Assembly (NCBI GenBank): GCA_019022495.1
Contig: JAFEKR010000021.1
Location: 963,271-1,027,270 of the forward strand
Origin: Epichloe hybrida
Taxonomy: Eukaryota; Ascomycota; Sordariomycetes; Hypocreales; Clavicipitaceae
Length of the DNA: 64,000 bases
Direction of reading: 5' to 3'
Notes under the pieces: generated by a model
What the model was told of the DNA's origin: nothing
The model's database searches: none
What the model saw: only the letters and a program-made list of their open reading frames with translations
In this document: piece after piece, positions 1-11,611 of the stretch
Numbering within the stretch: the stretch's first letter is position 1
Layout: each line of letters opens with the position of its first letter
Translations under genes and position numbers: made by a program

Positions 1-1250
1 TTAATAGTAAGCTATAACAACAGATTTATATAGTTATTCCAGAAGGGTTTATTAAATTCCTTAAGGCAAATCCTAAACTAGCTAAATTAGCTAGAAGTTT
101 TAGCTAGAAACCTTCTAAAGATCAAGTAATTTTATTACAGAAGTCTTTATACGGCCTAAAACAAAGCTCAAGGGAATAGCAACAAGCACTAATATTAGTG
201 CTTAAATCCCTAGGATTTAACCCTTTAATATCTAACCCAGCTATCTTCTTCAATCCTTCAACCAAAACCTTCGTCATTACGTACGTTAATAACTGTCTTC
301 TAATTAGACCGGATTTATCTTATATCCAAAGGCTTAAAAAGGAACTTCATAAAGTCTATCCAATAGAAGATAGGGGGCCTGCTGAATTCTTCTTAGGGGT
401 TCAAATCGTACGAGATAGGCCTAATAGAATACTGAAAATTCATCAATCTCAGTATATATTAGAAGCCTTAAAACAATTTAATATGCTAGATAGTAAGCCT
501 ATTAGCATACCTCTTCAGCCAGGCGTTTTAGCTACACAGACAACTAAGCTTTTAATAACTAGCGAAATCAAGCTTTATCAGTGCATCATAGGGACTATAA
601 TATACCTAATGTTACTTACAAGGCCTAATACAGCTTTTACGCTACAGTGGTTATCTACTGCACTAGCTAGCCCTTATATAAAACACCTAAAAGCAGCTAA
701 AAATCTACTAAGGTATCTATTAGGGACTAGATTCCTTACTATTATCTATAGGGGAGACCCTAAAGGTTTAGTTAGCAAAAGCCTAATAGGTTATTACGAT
801 AGTGATTTTGCAAGGGATAAAAAGACCTCAAAATCAACCTATACTTATTTATTTAAGCTAGCTGGCGGACCTATTAGCTGGAAATCAAAGAAAGCTAGTA
901 CAATAGCTCTATCAACACTAGAAGCTAAAGCTAATACTATCTGCAAGACCTTCCGGGAGCTTCAGTGGCTTCAGGGCTTATTTAAGGAGCTAAAAACCCC
1001 TATTTCTCCCCCTATCCAGATATATTACGATAATCAAGGCGCTATAACTACTACTTATAACCCTGCTTTATATAGTCATACAAAGCATACATTACTAAAG
1101 TTCAACTATATTAGGCAACAGGTTTTAGAGGGTTTAGCTAAGATCGAATATCTAGATACAAAGTCAATGCCTGCAGATAGTCTTACAAAACCTCTTTCTA
1201 GACCTCTTCATCAGGCTTTTATTAAGCTTTTAGGGCTTAATAATTATTAA
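1..1250 (+). pseudogene. Copia-3 pol 3' end (reverse transcriptase + RNase H), RIP-inactivated
   Basis: This is the C-terminal part of a Ty1/Copia polyprotein, running off the left window edge. The frame open from 198 continues upstream into a YGLKQSSRE motif, then a TAG at 177-179 where the family has Trp (TGG to TAG). The RT active site YVDD reads YVNN at about 280-291. RNase H follows, with GGPISWKSKKAS, ALSTLEAKA, DNQGAI and TKH landmarks, then the typical end DSLTKPL; the stop is at about 1,248-1,250. The function would have been cDNA synthesis for retrotransposition. The stop and the lost Asp pair make it dead. It is the longest open frame in the repeat DNA. The family is distinct from the two Copia families further right, whose pol motifs differ. 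Assignment is firm; the 5' part is outside the window. Confidence 0.93.
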
Positions 1251-1460
1251 ACCAACAACTAATTCCCTTCAACAGGGGACTAAAAAACAACGTTAAAAGG
1301 GAGCTATATTTAACAATAGCTAGGAATTCAAAAAGGGGGCTTTTTTCATATTTTCCTGTTTTTCCCTTTTATCTATTATTATTAAAAGTTGTTAATTTTT
1401 CCCTATAGTCTTTTTGTACACTTCTAATTGCTTTTAAATGTAATTCTTTTATAGAGGGGG
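1251..1460 (+). other. Copia-3 3' untranslated region with polypurine tract
   Basis: AT-rich noncoding DNA between the pol stop and the LTR start. It ends in a purine run, AGAGGGGG at 1,453-1,460, directly abutting the LTR-like sequence at 1,461, which is the expected place of the plus-strand primer. No reading frame of note. Confidence 0.6.
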
Positions 1461-1612
1461 TATTAAAAATAAGACCTATTTTTAGCCCTTTTCTAGTTAA
1501 AGAACCTTCTTATTACTAGCTTGCTTTGCAAGTCTAATAGCTGCATTACAGCTGTCAACGGTCGCGAGGGCAGCTATCAACAGCTGCGACTAACCGTGTG
1601 GATGACTAATTA
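1461..1612 (+). repeat. Copia-3 LTR, 5' portion (3' LTR copy)
   Basis: It starts TATTAAAAATAAGACC (TG to TA by RIP) right after a polypurine tract. The segment recurs inverted at 41,775-41,941, where the start reads TGTTAAAAATAAGACC on the minus strand. Both hold hyphenated CAGCTGTTAACAGCTG-like palindromes and the CTTGCTTTGCAAG dyad. Homology stops near 1,612; the true 3' end of the LTR could lie further right. Confidence 0.7.
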
Positions 1613-2242
1613 GTTAATTGCGTTATAGCTGTAAGTGTAGCCATAACCACGCCACTAGTAATTAGATAAGCTAGGGTAACGTAAGCTAGGGTAACGTAAG
1701 CAGGTTACCCTACACATAACTTACCCTATAGCTATCTTTAACAGCGATTTTCTCTTTATCTAGAGGTCGTATAAAAGTTTCATATATAGCAAATTAAAGC
1801 TTAAAGATAGGGCTTTCTCTTTATGTAAGGTTATTTTTTAGACTAAAAGTTAGTGTATACGGGTTGCTAGCTAGTATGGTAGTGAGTCGATTTTTTGATT
1901 TTTACATACAAATGAATTTTGCGGAAAATCAAAAGTGGCCTGTAAGACCCTGTTAGCGGCCCGGATCCACCAATATAGTCAGTAGGTCTATGAGAGGAAG
2001 AAGATCTTTTTAACTAGCTAGATAGCTAGTCCTCTTAACTAACAACAGCCGTATTGCCTGTACAACGTATCTAAAATTAATTCTATTGCTCTATAAGATA
2101 TTATAAAAGTGATCTAAATTGAATTCTATTAGTTAATAACTGCCATAACCTTCCGTTGCGTTGCGTTGATTGATTCAACGTTGCGGCCCTATCGGTCCCC
2201 GACCGTAGAGCTTGCACCTGTACAGCTGTTGCCAGCTGGCAA
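1613..2242. other. Unassigned intergenic/repeat DNA
   Basis: No coding frame or known element is seen. It holds a tandem pair of GCTAGGGTAACGTAA units near 1,670-1,700 followed by its inverted GTTACCC, and a less AT-biased patch around 2,150-2,245 with CGTTGCGTTGCG repeats. It may include the rest of the Copia-3 LTR. The right limit is the abrupt start of Copia-1 sequence. Confidence 0.5.
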
Positions 2243-2892
2243 CTAGCTCCCTACATTTCAATATTATCTCTTTATATTTAGAACTTCTTATTTATTAGAG
2301 TAGTTCTTTTATAATATATTATTAAAGCCTTATAGAGATATAAGGGTATAGGTTAGTGTAAATAGGGGTTTTTCCTTTGTTAAGGTATTTATTATTATCT
2401 CCTGTTTTAACACCTTCTATAGTATTATTATAGCTATTAGTCTTACTAGGAACTCTGAATTAACTAGAGGTCCTAGATAGTCTAGCTACATTTAATATTC
2501 TAATTAATTAAGGGAGGTAAATCTTATAATATAAGGAGAAAAGGGGTATAACTATAATTATATAATATGTTTTGGATATAAAGGATTGTGAGGTAAGGTG
2601 GTTAACTTTAAATGCGTAATAGAATGTATAATAAAGAAAGATAAGGGGATAGCTTAGTTACTAGCATTAAACCTTTCTTTATTATTTCAGAGTCTATATA
2701 GATATAGATATTAATACTAAAGTAAGAAGAGAGCTATATTATACCTTTCTATTAGTATAACTTATTATTAAACGTAGCCCTCCTATTACATAGGGCGAGT
2801 TATTATTAGATAAGCTACCTCTTTTAATTAACCTTGCTAATCTATGGTGTTTAAAGACTACATAGTTATGTATGAAGGTAACTACTAATTAG
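2243..2892 (-). mobile_element. Truncated Copia-1 internal 5' region (minus strand)
   Basis: About 650 bp matches the region just inside the 5' LTR of the full-length Copia-1 copies (compare 20,195-20,816, same strand, and 34,999-35,620, opposite strand). With the LTR at 2,893-3,199 it forms the first 960 bp of a minus-strand element. The remaining roughly 5.8 kb are missing at a sharp break near 2,243, so this is a deletion derivative. No coding capacity remains. Confidence 0.85.
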
Positions 2893-3199
2893 TGTTAGAT
2901 TTATAGGGTATTAAATTTAATGTAATACAGTCGTAAGCTTAAAGAATAGTATTATTATTAATTATCTATTCTAGGCTACGTTATCTATTATTATAATTAA
3001 TTAAGTTGTTTAAAAAGAGAGGTAAAAAGCTAGAAGTTATAATACATAAAGGGAAAAGGGGTTATGCGTTTATATCCCTACATTTCTTAGCTAATTAATA
3101 TGCTAGGTTATAGGTCACGTGTAGGGTCCGCGCGTAGCCTAAGCTTCTGCTAGGTAATTGCGGCTGCGACGCGCGATTGATATCACCTTTGTTCCAACA
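2893..3199 (-). repeat. Copia-1 LTR (307 bp), 5' LTR of truncated copy
   Basis: Read on the plus strand it runs from TGTTAGATTTATAGGG to TTTGTTCCAACA, the reverse of the intact Copia-1 LTR (TGTTGGAACAAAGG to GAATCTAACA). Length equals the LTRs at 34,692 and 41,197. It carries the GC-rich CACGTG/GCGCG block typical of this LTR. No TSD can be tested because the left half is gone. Confidence 0.9.
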
Positions 3200-3804
3200 A
3201 AAATAAAATAATTAATTTTATAGTAAAATTTCCTAAAAAAAGAGTAGAAAAAGAGTATAAAAAGCTAAATTTACTAGATTTAAAATAATATGGTTATTAT
3301 TTAGAATTAATATAAGCTATATCAAAAAGTGGGTCCGAAAAGTGGGTCCTTGCTTGTCTGATTGGATGATTAGGGTTAGTTGTGGGTCCTTCCTAGTCTG
3401 ATTGGATAGTTAGTATGTTACGTCATTTGTGACCTACTTACGAAAAATTTTCAAAAGAGAGGTTTTCCTTCACATTCTCTTTTCTTTCTTTCTTTTCTCT
3501 TTCTTTTTACTTTAGTAAATCCAAAAAAAAACTACAAAAACCCTTACATAGCTTTACTACTTATTGTGCTTACTTTTATTTTTTTAGTCTTTTTGCTTTA
3601 TAAATAACTTATAAAAACACATAAAAAACAAAAAAAACAAAAAATTAGAAAAATCAGAAAAATCCAAAAAAATCAAGGAAAATCGGAAAAAGGTCGGAAA
3701 AAATCGGAAAAAATCAACCTTTCAAATTCGAACTCTAAGAAAAATCGAAAAAATCAGCAAAAAATCAGCAAAATCAGAAAATCAGAAAAAAAACCTACTT
3801 CAAT
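3200..3804 (+). promoter_or_regulatory. hAT-A 5' region: subterminal repeats, CT-rich tract, A-rich leader
   Basis: Upstream DNA of the hAT-A transposase. Three copies of a GTGGGTCC motif lie at about 3,327-3,390, each near a TCTGATTGGAT repeat. The core AAGTGGGTC also recurs in every unit of the hAT-B tandem array, so it is a candidate transposase-binding site (inference). A pyrimidine tract at about 3,469-3,511 resembles fungal promoter CT blocks. From 3,630 to 3,800 the DNA is A-rich with repeated AAAATCGGAAAAA/AAATCAGCAAAA units, probably the leader. The expected terminal CAGAGCAT inverted repeat is not present to the left, so the left end of the transposon seems lost. Confidence 0.6.
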
Positions 3805-4045
3805 ATGGATTTCTCTTTTTACCCCTTAGATAATGATTCTGATGCTAGTATGCCTAGCCCTTCTAGGCCTAGCCCTTCTAGGCCTAGCTTACCTTCTAGG
3901 CCTAGCCAAGCTAGCCTAGCTTCAAAGCCTTCTCAAGCAAGTCTTTAAGGGTTATATGAGAAAACCCTTGAAAATCAACAAGATTACGAGTTTTCTTCAA
4001 AAGCATATATTTTTACCCATAATTTATTTAATTATCAGTTATCTG
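3805..4045 (+). pseudogene. hAT-A transposase, exon 1 segment (interrupted by hAT-B)
   Basis: ATG at 3,805 opens MDFSFYPLDND followed by a Ser/Pro/Arg-rich tract built on repeated PSRPSPSRPS, a typical disordered N-terminus. A TAA at 3,946-3,948 interrupts the frame (CAA to TAA would be a RIP change). The frame then continues to 4,045, where hAT-B is inserted. After removing the 8-bp duplication GTTATCTG the frame joins 13,369 without shift. Later parts of the same gene lie at 13,369-14,321, 21,128-21,743 and 32,965-34,244. Confidence 0.85.
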
Positions 4046-4200
4046 CAGAGCATGTAATGTAATGTAATGTAATGTAATGTAATGTAATATTTGGGGTTTG
4101 GATGTAATGTGTAATGTAATGTAATGTAATGTAATGTAATGTGTAATTATTACATATTACATTACATTACATTACAAACATTACAAATGTAATGTTAGGG
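4046..4200. repeat. hAT-B left terminal (TAATG)n block
   Basis: Runs of the pentamer TAATG/CATTA in both orientations around a short TTTGGGGTTTGGA spacer, ending in an ATTACAAATGTAATG dyad. The block can fold back on itself. The same arrangement, shorter, is at 63,600-63,677. Confidence 0.85.
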
Positions 4201-4664
4201 GAAAATAAAAGTGGGGTATATTAAGATCTTATAATATTATATAGATTTTTCTTTATTAAGTTAATATTAGCGTTAATTTAATTACTATTTTAGTTTATTT
4301 ACTATAAATTATTTAAGTTTCCTTAGTTTTAGATTATTAGTTATATATTAGGGTATAGGGTATATTATATAGGTTTAAGAGGATAATAGAAATCCTTGAA
4401 TTTCTTTTTATATTATAAGATTTTAAAATACTAATAAATCTAATTTCTAAGATTTAATATTATATTATTTAACCTAAGTGGTTATTTTACTAAATAATAC
4501 CCTATATATACTTTTAAATTTAATATAAAATAATATATTATAAGGCTAAATAATTATATTAAGGACTAATATAAAAATCTTTAAGAAGCCTATATTATTT
4601 AAAGTTAATTAATTTAAAATAGGATATAAAATCTATTTATTTAGAATTAATAAATAAATATTAT

Positions 4665-4920
4665 TGTTGGATTCACCAAGGTCCTGCGCAGGTAATAAAT
4701 CCCGTATAATTGAAGTCAATGATAGTTAGCTAGCTAGCTAGGAAAGAGAGAGAAGAGAGGGAAAGTCTAGATGCTAGGAAAGTAAGCGAAATCCGTATGT
4801 AAGGCAAAAGAGAGGGTAGCGAATTAATACAGCTAATTATATCGCGTGCATCGCGCTAGACCTATAATTAGTCTAGTCTTTAGCCACAATTAAACTAATA
4901 AAGATCCAAAGGAATTAACA
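4665..4920 (-). repeat. Copia-2 LTR (256 bp), left (3' LTR of minus-strand element)
   Basis: It begins TGTTGGATTCACCAAGG and ends GGAATTAACA. Its partner at 11,156-11,411 has the same length, and the flanking 5-bp TSD is ATTAT (4,660-4,664 and 11,412-11,416). Confidence 0.93.
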
Positions 4921-7900
4921 CTAGTAGTCTCTCTTTTTCCTTTGTGGCTAAAGAGCTCAAAAACGCAATAAAAATTAGATTAAAGAAAAGTGTACACTAG
5001 TAAATCCCTTAATAGGAATCCGCTACTCTAATTAGCCATTGTAGCATTAGTTAATTAAATTAATCCGTTATTCCTTACCTAAGCTCCTATCTCCTAATAT
5101 CGCAGGTCTCTTTACCTATCCTTTAACATAAATTGTTAATTTATTTAAATTAATTAAAGAGGAAAGTAATGAATTTAGTAATGCTTTTATTATTACATCC
5201 GCTAGATTATTATTGCCATTAATTCATCTAACTTCGTAGATCTTATGCCTTTTATATAATTAATGAAGGGCTATAATATTAATTATTAGTCTTTTCTCCT
5301 TTATGGTTTCTAGCTTTACAAGGTATTTATATAACAAAAAAGAGTTAGTATAAAGAATTGTAGGAATTTAAGGCATCTTTAATTAATCCGTAATCTAATA
5401 TAAAGTCATGGAAATTACGTAGGTAATGTCTACGCCTTAAACTATGCTATATAACTTAGAGGCAAGCGCGCTATAAGTAACTCTCTTACTCTTTATTAAG
5501 CTATACGTAATAATATTACCTTTTATAATGAAGGTATTGTTATCTTGCATTATCTCGTTGCCAATCATAATTACGTATCTAATCTATAAGCTCAGATCCT
5601 TGTTATTAGCAAGTAATCTATTTACGAACATAAAGAGCTTTGCCTCTTTAAGAACTAAAGGGATATATCGTAGTCCGCGTTATTAATTCTTAATCTACTA
5701 CTTAAGGTGTTTATTAAAGTATATAATATCTTTAGTAAAGGGTTCTTAGTGTTAAGCTATAATTAATAGGTCATAAGAAGCTTCTAGTTAACACATAGTT
5801 ATAATATAACTTCCTTAGGCTTATTATTTTATATAATCTTACTTTACTATTAAGGATTAAGGATTAACTTCCTTAATCTTTTAACTTTAGCCCTTCTAGG
5901 TTAAGATTAATGAATTATTAGTATTTTAGGTTAAGATATAACCGTTAAAGATAAGGGGATTCTTAGCGGTTAATTATTGCTTTTCTTTAGCTATGAAATT
6001 AGCCTTCTAGAGCTCTTTCTCTTCTTTTTAGAAGAAGTTATTATTACTTAGGCCTAATATATCGTTGGTTTGCATTCTAACGATGCTAAAGAGATTCTTA
6101 TTATTTAGGGCTATGATTAACAAGTAGGGATTGTAAGTTAAGGTTATTATATTAAGGTTATCCCTATAGTAATAGAAGTACGTTGCCTACTAGTAGGTTC
6201 TAGCCTCTGTAATCCCGTAAAGAGGTCTAATTAATTCAATTATAGTCCCTTCTAAAAAGAGATATATAATTTGCTTTAGCAATCTCATAATAATTAGCCT
6301 TGTTAGCACCATGTGCAATTGAGTGTAGGCTTGTGTGATATCGTGAATCCAAAGGTAAATGCCTCTTCTTCTTAATAACAGAGTAATAGCTATGATTAGT
6401 TATTAGCTCGCACGTTATATTATTAGCGATTGCGTTAGGATAAATTCCTTTCCTTTATTATTATAGCCTTATATAATAAGACAAGATTTCTTATATAGTA
6501 AGTCCGTTCCTTTGCCTTTAATCTCTTTAACTATACGAGAATTGAAGATTCTATGACCTCTGTGCTTTGCTAGGTTAAACTTAACGAATTTAAATATATT
6601 ATAAGCTTATAAAGCGTTAATCTTAGCTTAATTAGACTACTTAAAGGGTTTTCCTAGGGTTATAATCCTTCCTTCTTAGTAAAGCTAAAGGGCAAGGTTT
6701 TAATTAGCCTCTTCCTTTACTATAAGGAATGCTATACTTAGTATCCCTTTAGTTATAATCTCTTAAATAAAGGCCTCCTCTTAATCTTTATTTATAAGTA
6801 CATAGAGCTAAACTAGGCTAATGTCTTTCTTAGGGCTATAAGGTCTTCTTTTCCTTACTTTTATTCCTTTAAGGCATAGTAATAAGTCTTTAACTTAATA
6901 GCTTCCCCTTAGGGCCTTTTAGGCTTTATAAGCCTCTTTATTAGACTTTCTTGCACTTATGAATTATACTATAAGGGCCTTTCTTAGTCTCCCTTGCTTT
7001 CTCTTAGCTAGTATCTATAGCTCTTTACTATCTTCTATTAGAGAATCTCTTTTATTAGTAGTAATTAGTTATATAGCTCCTTCTTCCTCTATGTTACTTA
7101 GCTATTACTCTAGCGGATTATAAGGCTTTATCTCCTACTACTCTAGCCCCTTTATAGTACATAGGTCTTTATAATAAGGCTTTACTACTATAAAGCAAAA
7201 CTTTGCTAGGCTATAGGGCATATTAATAGTATAAGTCTCTCTATTAGTAATAAGCAGCTTATATAAGCTATACTAGCCGCCTTTCTCTCTTTACACGTGC
7301 ATATTAGCCTATAGGGGTAGCTAATGTATAGGCACTATATTAGGGCTATTCTAGGCTTTAAGGGCATTATAGACTTGCTATAAAGCTAGATAATAGTAGA
7401 CTTTATTAGTAGCTTTATAAATTACTTTAGCATATTAAATAATAGAGACACTTAGTAGTAACTTATCTATTATCCGCGGATAGCCTCTAAAGACTAGTAG
7501 GGTTAGGATAATACTATTTAGGCCTATAGAGTTATTAATAGCTTTAATAGCTATTTAAAGATATTATTCTAGCATAAGTTCCGTTCTAATTAAGTCTATA
7601 ATAATGTTATAAGCTTAGTGTAAAGGTCTGTAATATCTCTTAACCTTTCTAATGCTATTATAGGCTTTAATTAGTATCTTATTAGTCTTAATTAACATTA
7701 GTTAAGCATAGTATTTAAACTTAGCGAAAGCAAAGTTATTACTAGCGTTATGTATAATCCATTCTAGAGGTCTAAGATAAGTATTAATCTAACATTCGCG
7801 GATTATATCCTAGATGTCTAAAGCCTTCTGCTTCTTTAGATTAAGGAATTAGGCTGCTTAAAAAAAGGTTACTAAATTAATAATATAAAGCACTAGTTAG

Positions 7901-10900
7901 CTATCGATTTGCATAATATTAACGATAATCTCGTAGTTAAATTTGTGATTATCCTTGATTGTGAATTTGAATTAGCTAGGGGCCTTTCCATGTATCTAGC
8001 AATAGTAGTAGACTTTGGTTAATTCCTTAATTACCTAGTATTTAACTTTATAACTAGCTTAGTGAAGGATCTTTATGAGTTATTAAACAGAAGGGTAACT
8101 AAGTTAATAATGTAATTAATAGATATCTCCTTCTAAAAGGTAAAAGGCAACTGTTTCTCTTACTTCTAGTAACTACTAAGAATAACCCTATTGTCACATA
8201 ATAGGTATAGTCTTATTGCCTTAGATAAGTACGTTAGCAAGGTTATTAATCTTAACTTATATTTTATTTATATTAGTGATTAAGAAGAGAAAGGGGGTAG
8301 CTATGTTAAGGATATAGAATTTAAGCTCTCTAAGTTCCGTGGGCATATGAAGGATTCCTCTTGTAACTACTAATCTAGCGCTAAATGTAATAATTTAGGG
8401 TTTATAGGGGGTTACTTTTAATAAAGGCATTAATCTTAACAAAGCCTTTACTTATATCTCTCCTATAGTTAACTTTCCTATAGCGCTAGTATTAGGTATA
8501 ATCCCTCTAAAGACCTCTTTAGAATAGCGTTCTTTAGAGATATAGTAAATTAAGCCTTTATTATACTCTTATAGCTTATAAAGCTCCTACCTAAGGAATA
8601 CGTGTTAGAAGGCTTAATTATTTAGGGTTATGAAAATATTAATATTAGTAGCATTATAGTTAGTTTATAATCTAAAGTAAAAGAATTATGTAATACTTAG
8701 GTGTGCTATTAATAGTAGCTCCTCTACATTATTATTATTATCTTTAGCTTTTATATAGGCTAAAAGATGTAATTCCTAATTCTAACCTAAGCCTTTATTA
8801 GGCTTATTATTATCCTACCCTTTATAGGAGGTAAGGAATACCTAGAATCTCTTCTTTAAAGGGGGTGTATAATATATTTTACTAGCCTACTAGTAATCCT
8901 TTTCCTTTTAATATTCCTTAGCGAAGTAATTAGAGAACTAGCAGCCGCTCTTGCTATATATAAAGCAGCGTTTAGTGCTTAGCCTAGGGCTCTATTTATA
9001 ATAACTTCCTCTACTATAGGGGGATAATTACTATCTATACTAATAATTAGTAAACATAGCCTCTAGAGGGTCTCCTTATTAGTACTAAAGGTATTAGGAG
9101 AACTTCTTATTTAATTCCATAATAGTAATTACCTTATAGAGGTCTCTAGCAAGACTCTCAAAGCCTGTGGAGTATATATATTTTACTATCTAATATTTAG
9201 GCACACTAGCTATAGTGTTTAAGGCTTACTTATAGAGTTTAGTATTTACTATCTTAGCAAGGTACAGGCCTTTATAAATCTTCTTAAGGGTTAATAATAT
9301 AATCTTAAGGCACTTAAGCTTACTCTTATTAGGGTTCTTCTTAATTATGCTCTTTAGCGTTATATTACTTTACTTATAGTAATAAAATTACTAGTTACTT
9401 TCTGTCTTAAAGCGCTAATAAATATAAGTAATTATCTCTTTATAGGAATAGTTATTCCTAAAGAGGTAATTAAGGTAGTATTACCTATTAATATAATAGG
9501 GAAAGCCTTCTAATAATACGTTTAAGGAAGGTTAATTCTATTATACTTATTTTTAAAAAGCGTAATCTTTAGCGTTAAGAAGTTATATAGCTTTTCACTA
9601 TAGTAGTCACTATCCTTATATATTTTTATAAGCTCTGAGATCTTCTTTGTGATCTAATCTTTAGAGGGGAATTACTATAAAGGCATAATTTATTATAGAT
9701 AATAGTCTACTAGTCGTTCTTAATAATAATTATCTGGATGGAGCTATTAATATAATAGGGATTATTATAGGGTTTCTTGTGAGGGTTTAAGCAATCTCTA
9801 GGGTTAGGGAAGGTTAATTTCTAAGGTAGGTTATTAGGGCTATTAATATTAAGGCTCTAGGGGTTTAGAAGGTTATAGTCTCTCTTGTAATCTCTCCTAT
9901 AACTAAAGAGGCATTAAAGTTTAATAAAGCACTTCTTTAAGGGATACTAGGATTAAATATCCTAGGCCTTGCTTAATAAGAACGCTATAATCTTGTAAAG
10001 AATTACGTAATTCTCTAATAACTTCCTTTATAGCCCTTTTAAAGGTGTCTTTAGACTAGCCTTTAAAGTCTTCTTAGAATGATTCCTATAGGTTATTATC
10101 TCTCTAGCCTTAATGCTTACTAAGGTTAATAAATCTTACAATCTAGTTATTAAGCTTAAGCTACGTAGTAGTCTCTAGATCTAGCTTAACGAATTCTTTC
10201 TAATTACTAGAGAAGTTATAAGTAAGCTATTAAAGGCATAAGGGTAACTTATACTCTTAGGGTCTTTTAGGGGTAATAGTTAAGGCCTTACTATCACTAG
10301 TAGCCTTTGCTCTTATAGAAGGTTTAAATTCCTTTGCTATTTTTAACTATAAAAGAAATGTTACTAATTTATTATTTTTACTACTAATTAAGCTCCTATA
10401 TTTGCCTGTTACTATTATAAGGTTCTTCTTTTGCATTTCAGGAGCATTATTACTCTAATAAAATTAGAAAATCACGAAAATAAGAAAAACAGAAGAAAAA
10501 GTAGTAGAAGTAGTAAAAGTAGTAATAAGAATAAATTAATAGAGATAAAGAAAGTAATATAAGTTCTAAAAGTAACTAGAAAATAATAGGAAAAGTAATA
10601 AGGGAATAATAGGAATTACTACTTCCTATTTTTTATAAAAAGGAGGGAAGGAGGTAATCTCTCTCTCTTGCTAATAAGCATAGGGCAAATAGCACTAAGA
10701 GTAAAGGGGGCAAAAAGTAAGTAGGAAATACTTATAGGGAGAGATTAAAGGTCTGTTAGAAGGTAATGTGTTAAAGGGAATTTATAGGTAAGTTAGCTAG
10801 CTTAGCTAAGGTTATTTAACATTAGGTTTAAAATAAATGCCTTGTAGTAATAGATTCGGTTGTTTGGTTAGTTTTCTTGTGATAGATAATAGAATTAACA

Positions 10901-11155
10901 ATTAATAATAATATCCTAGATAGATATAATAAAGTTATATCCCTAAGCCTAAGGGTTAATAAATTAATTCCTTAGAAGCCTAACAAGCCTGTAACTAGGA
11001 TTCTAGTCTCTTCCTTTAGCATACTTATGTAGTTATACCTCTCTACTATAATGACTATTACAGCATAATAAGGGATAGTAGTAATAGTGTCTATAGAAAT
11101 ATCTCTTCTTATAATACCTAGCTTATCTATAGTTATAAAGTTAACTACTAATTAG
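4921..11155 (-). pseudogene. Copia-2 gag-pol internal region, RIP-degenerate
   Basis: The minus strand, read from right to left, gives fungal Copia domains in order. A gag zinc knuckle with Cys lost lies near 8,930-8,965. An integrase segment near 7,900-8,010 still reads HGKAPS and FKFTIKDNHKFNYEIIV. RT is at about 6,000-6,900, including PLYGI-TEAR near 6,185-6,230. RNase H is at about 5,000-5,700. Integrase before RT places it in Ty1/Copia. Stops are dense and many are TGG to TAG changes. No frame of 60 codons survives. With its LTRs it is a full-length 6,747-bp element lying inside hAT-B. Domain limits are approximate because I read them through stops. Confidence 0.85.
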
Positions 11156-11411
11156 TATTAGATTCACTAAGGTCCTACGCAGGTAATAAATCCTATATAA
11201 TTAAAGTTAATGATAGTTAGCTAGCTAGCTAGGAAAGAGAGAGAAGAGAGGGAAAGTCTAGATGCTAGGAAAGTAAGCGAAATTCGTATATAAGGTAAAA
11301 GAGGGGGTAGTGAATTAATGTAGCTAATCATATTGCGTGTATCGCGCCGGACCCACAATTAGTCTAGTCTTTGGCCACGATTGAACCGATGAAGATCCAA
11401 AGGAATTAACA
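11156..11411 (-). repeat. Copia-2 LTR (256 bp), right (5' LTR)
   Basis: Starts TATTAGATTCACTAAGG, a RIP form of TGTTGGATTCAC, and ends GGAATTAACA. It is followed by the TSD ATTAT. The adjoining ACTACTAATTAG on its left also borders the Copia-1 5' LTRs, suggesting a shared primer-binding region. Confidence 0.92.
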
Positions 11412-11611
11412 ATTATACTTTTAAAAAATAAAAGTTTATTTCTTTTTAGTAAAGGTAATTAAAAAGCTAGTAAGTTATTTAGGTTTATAAGAATTTAAAG
11501 CTATAAAATAATAATATAGTGTATTTAAGGTATAAATAAAAATTAAGTATAAAAATAAGGTTTATTTATAATATAATTAACTTTTTTATAGCTTATTTAC
11601 CTAGTTATATA

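Noticed and set aside
8855..8890. GGGGGTGTATAAT resembling the inverted-repeat arm at 42,091
   Set aside because: Similarity is limited to about 12 bases within Copia-2 coding remnants; taken as chance.
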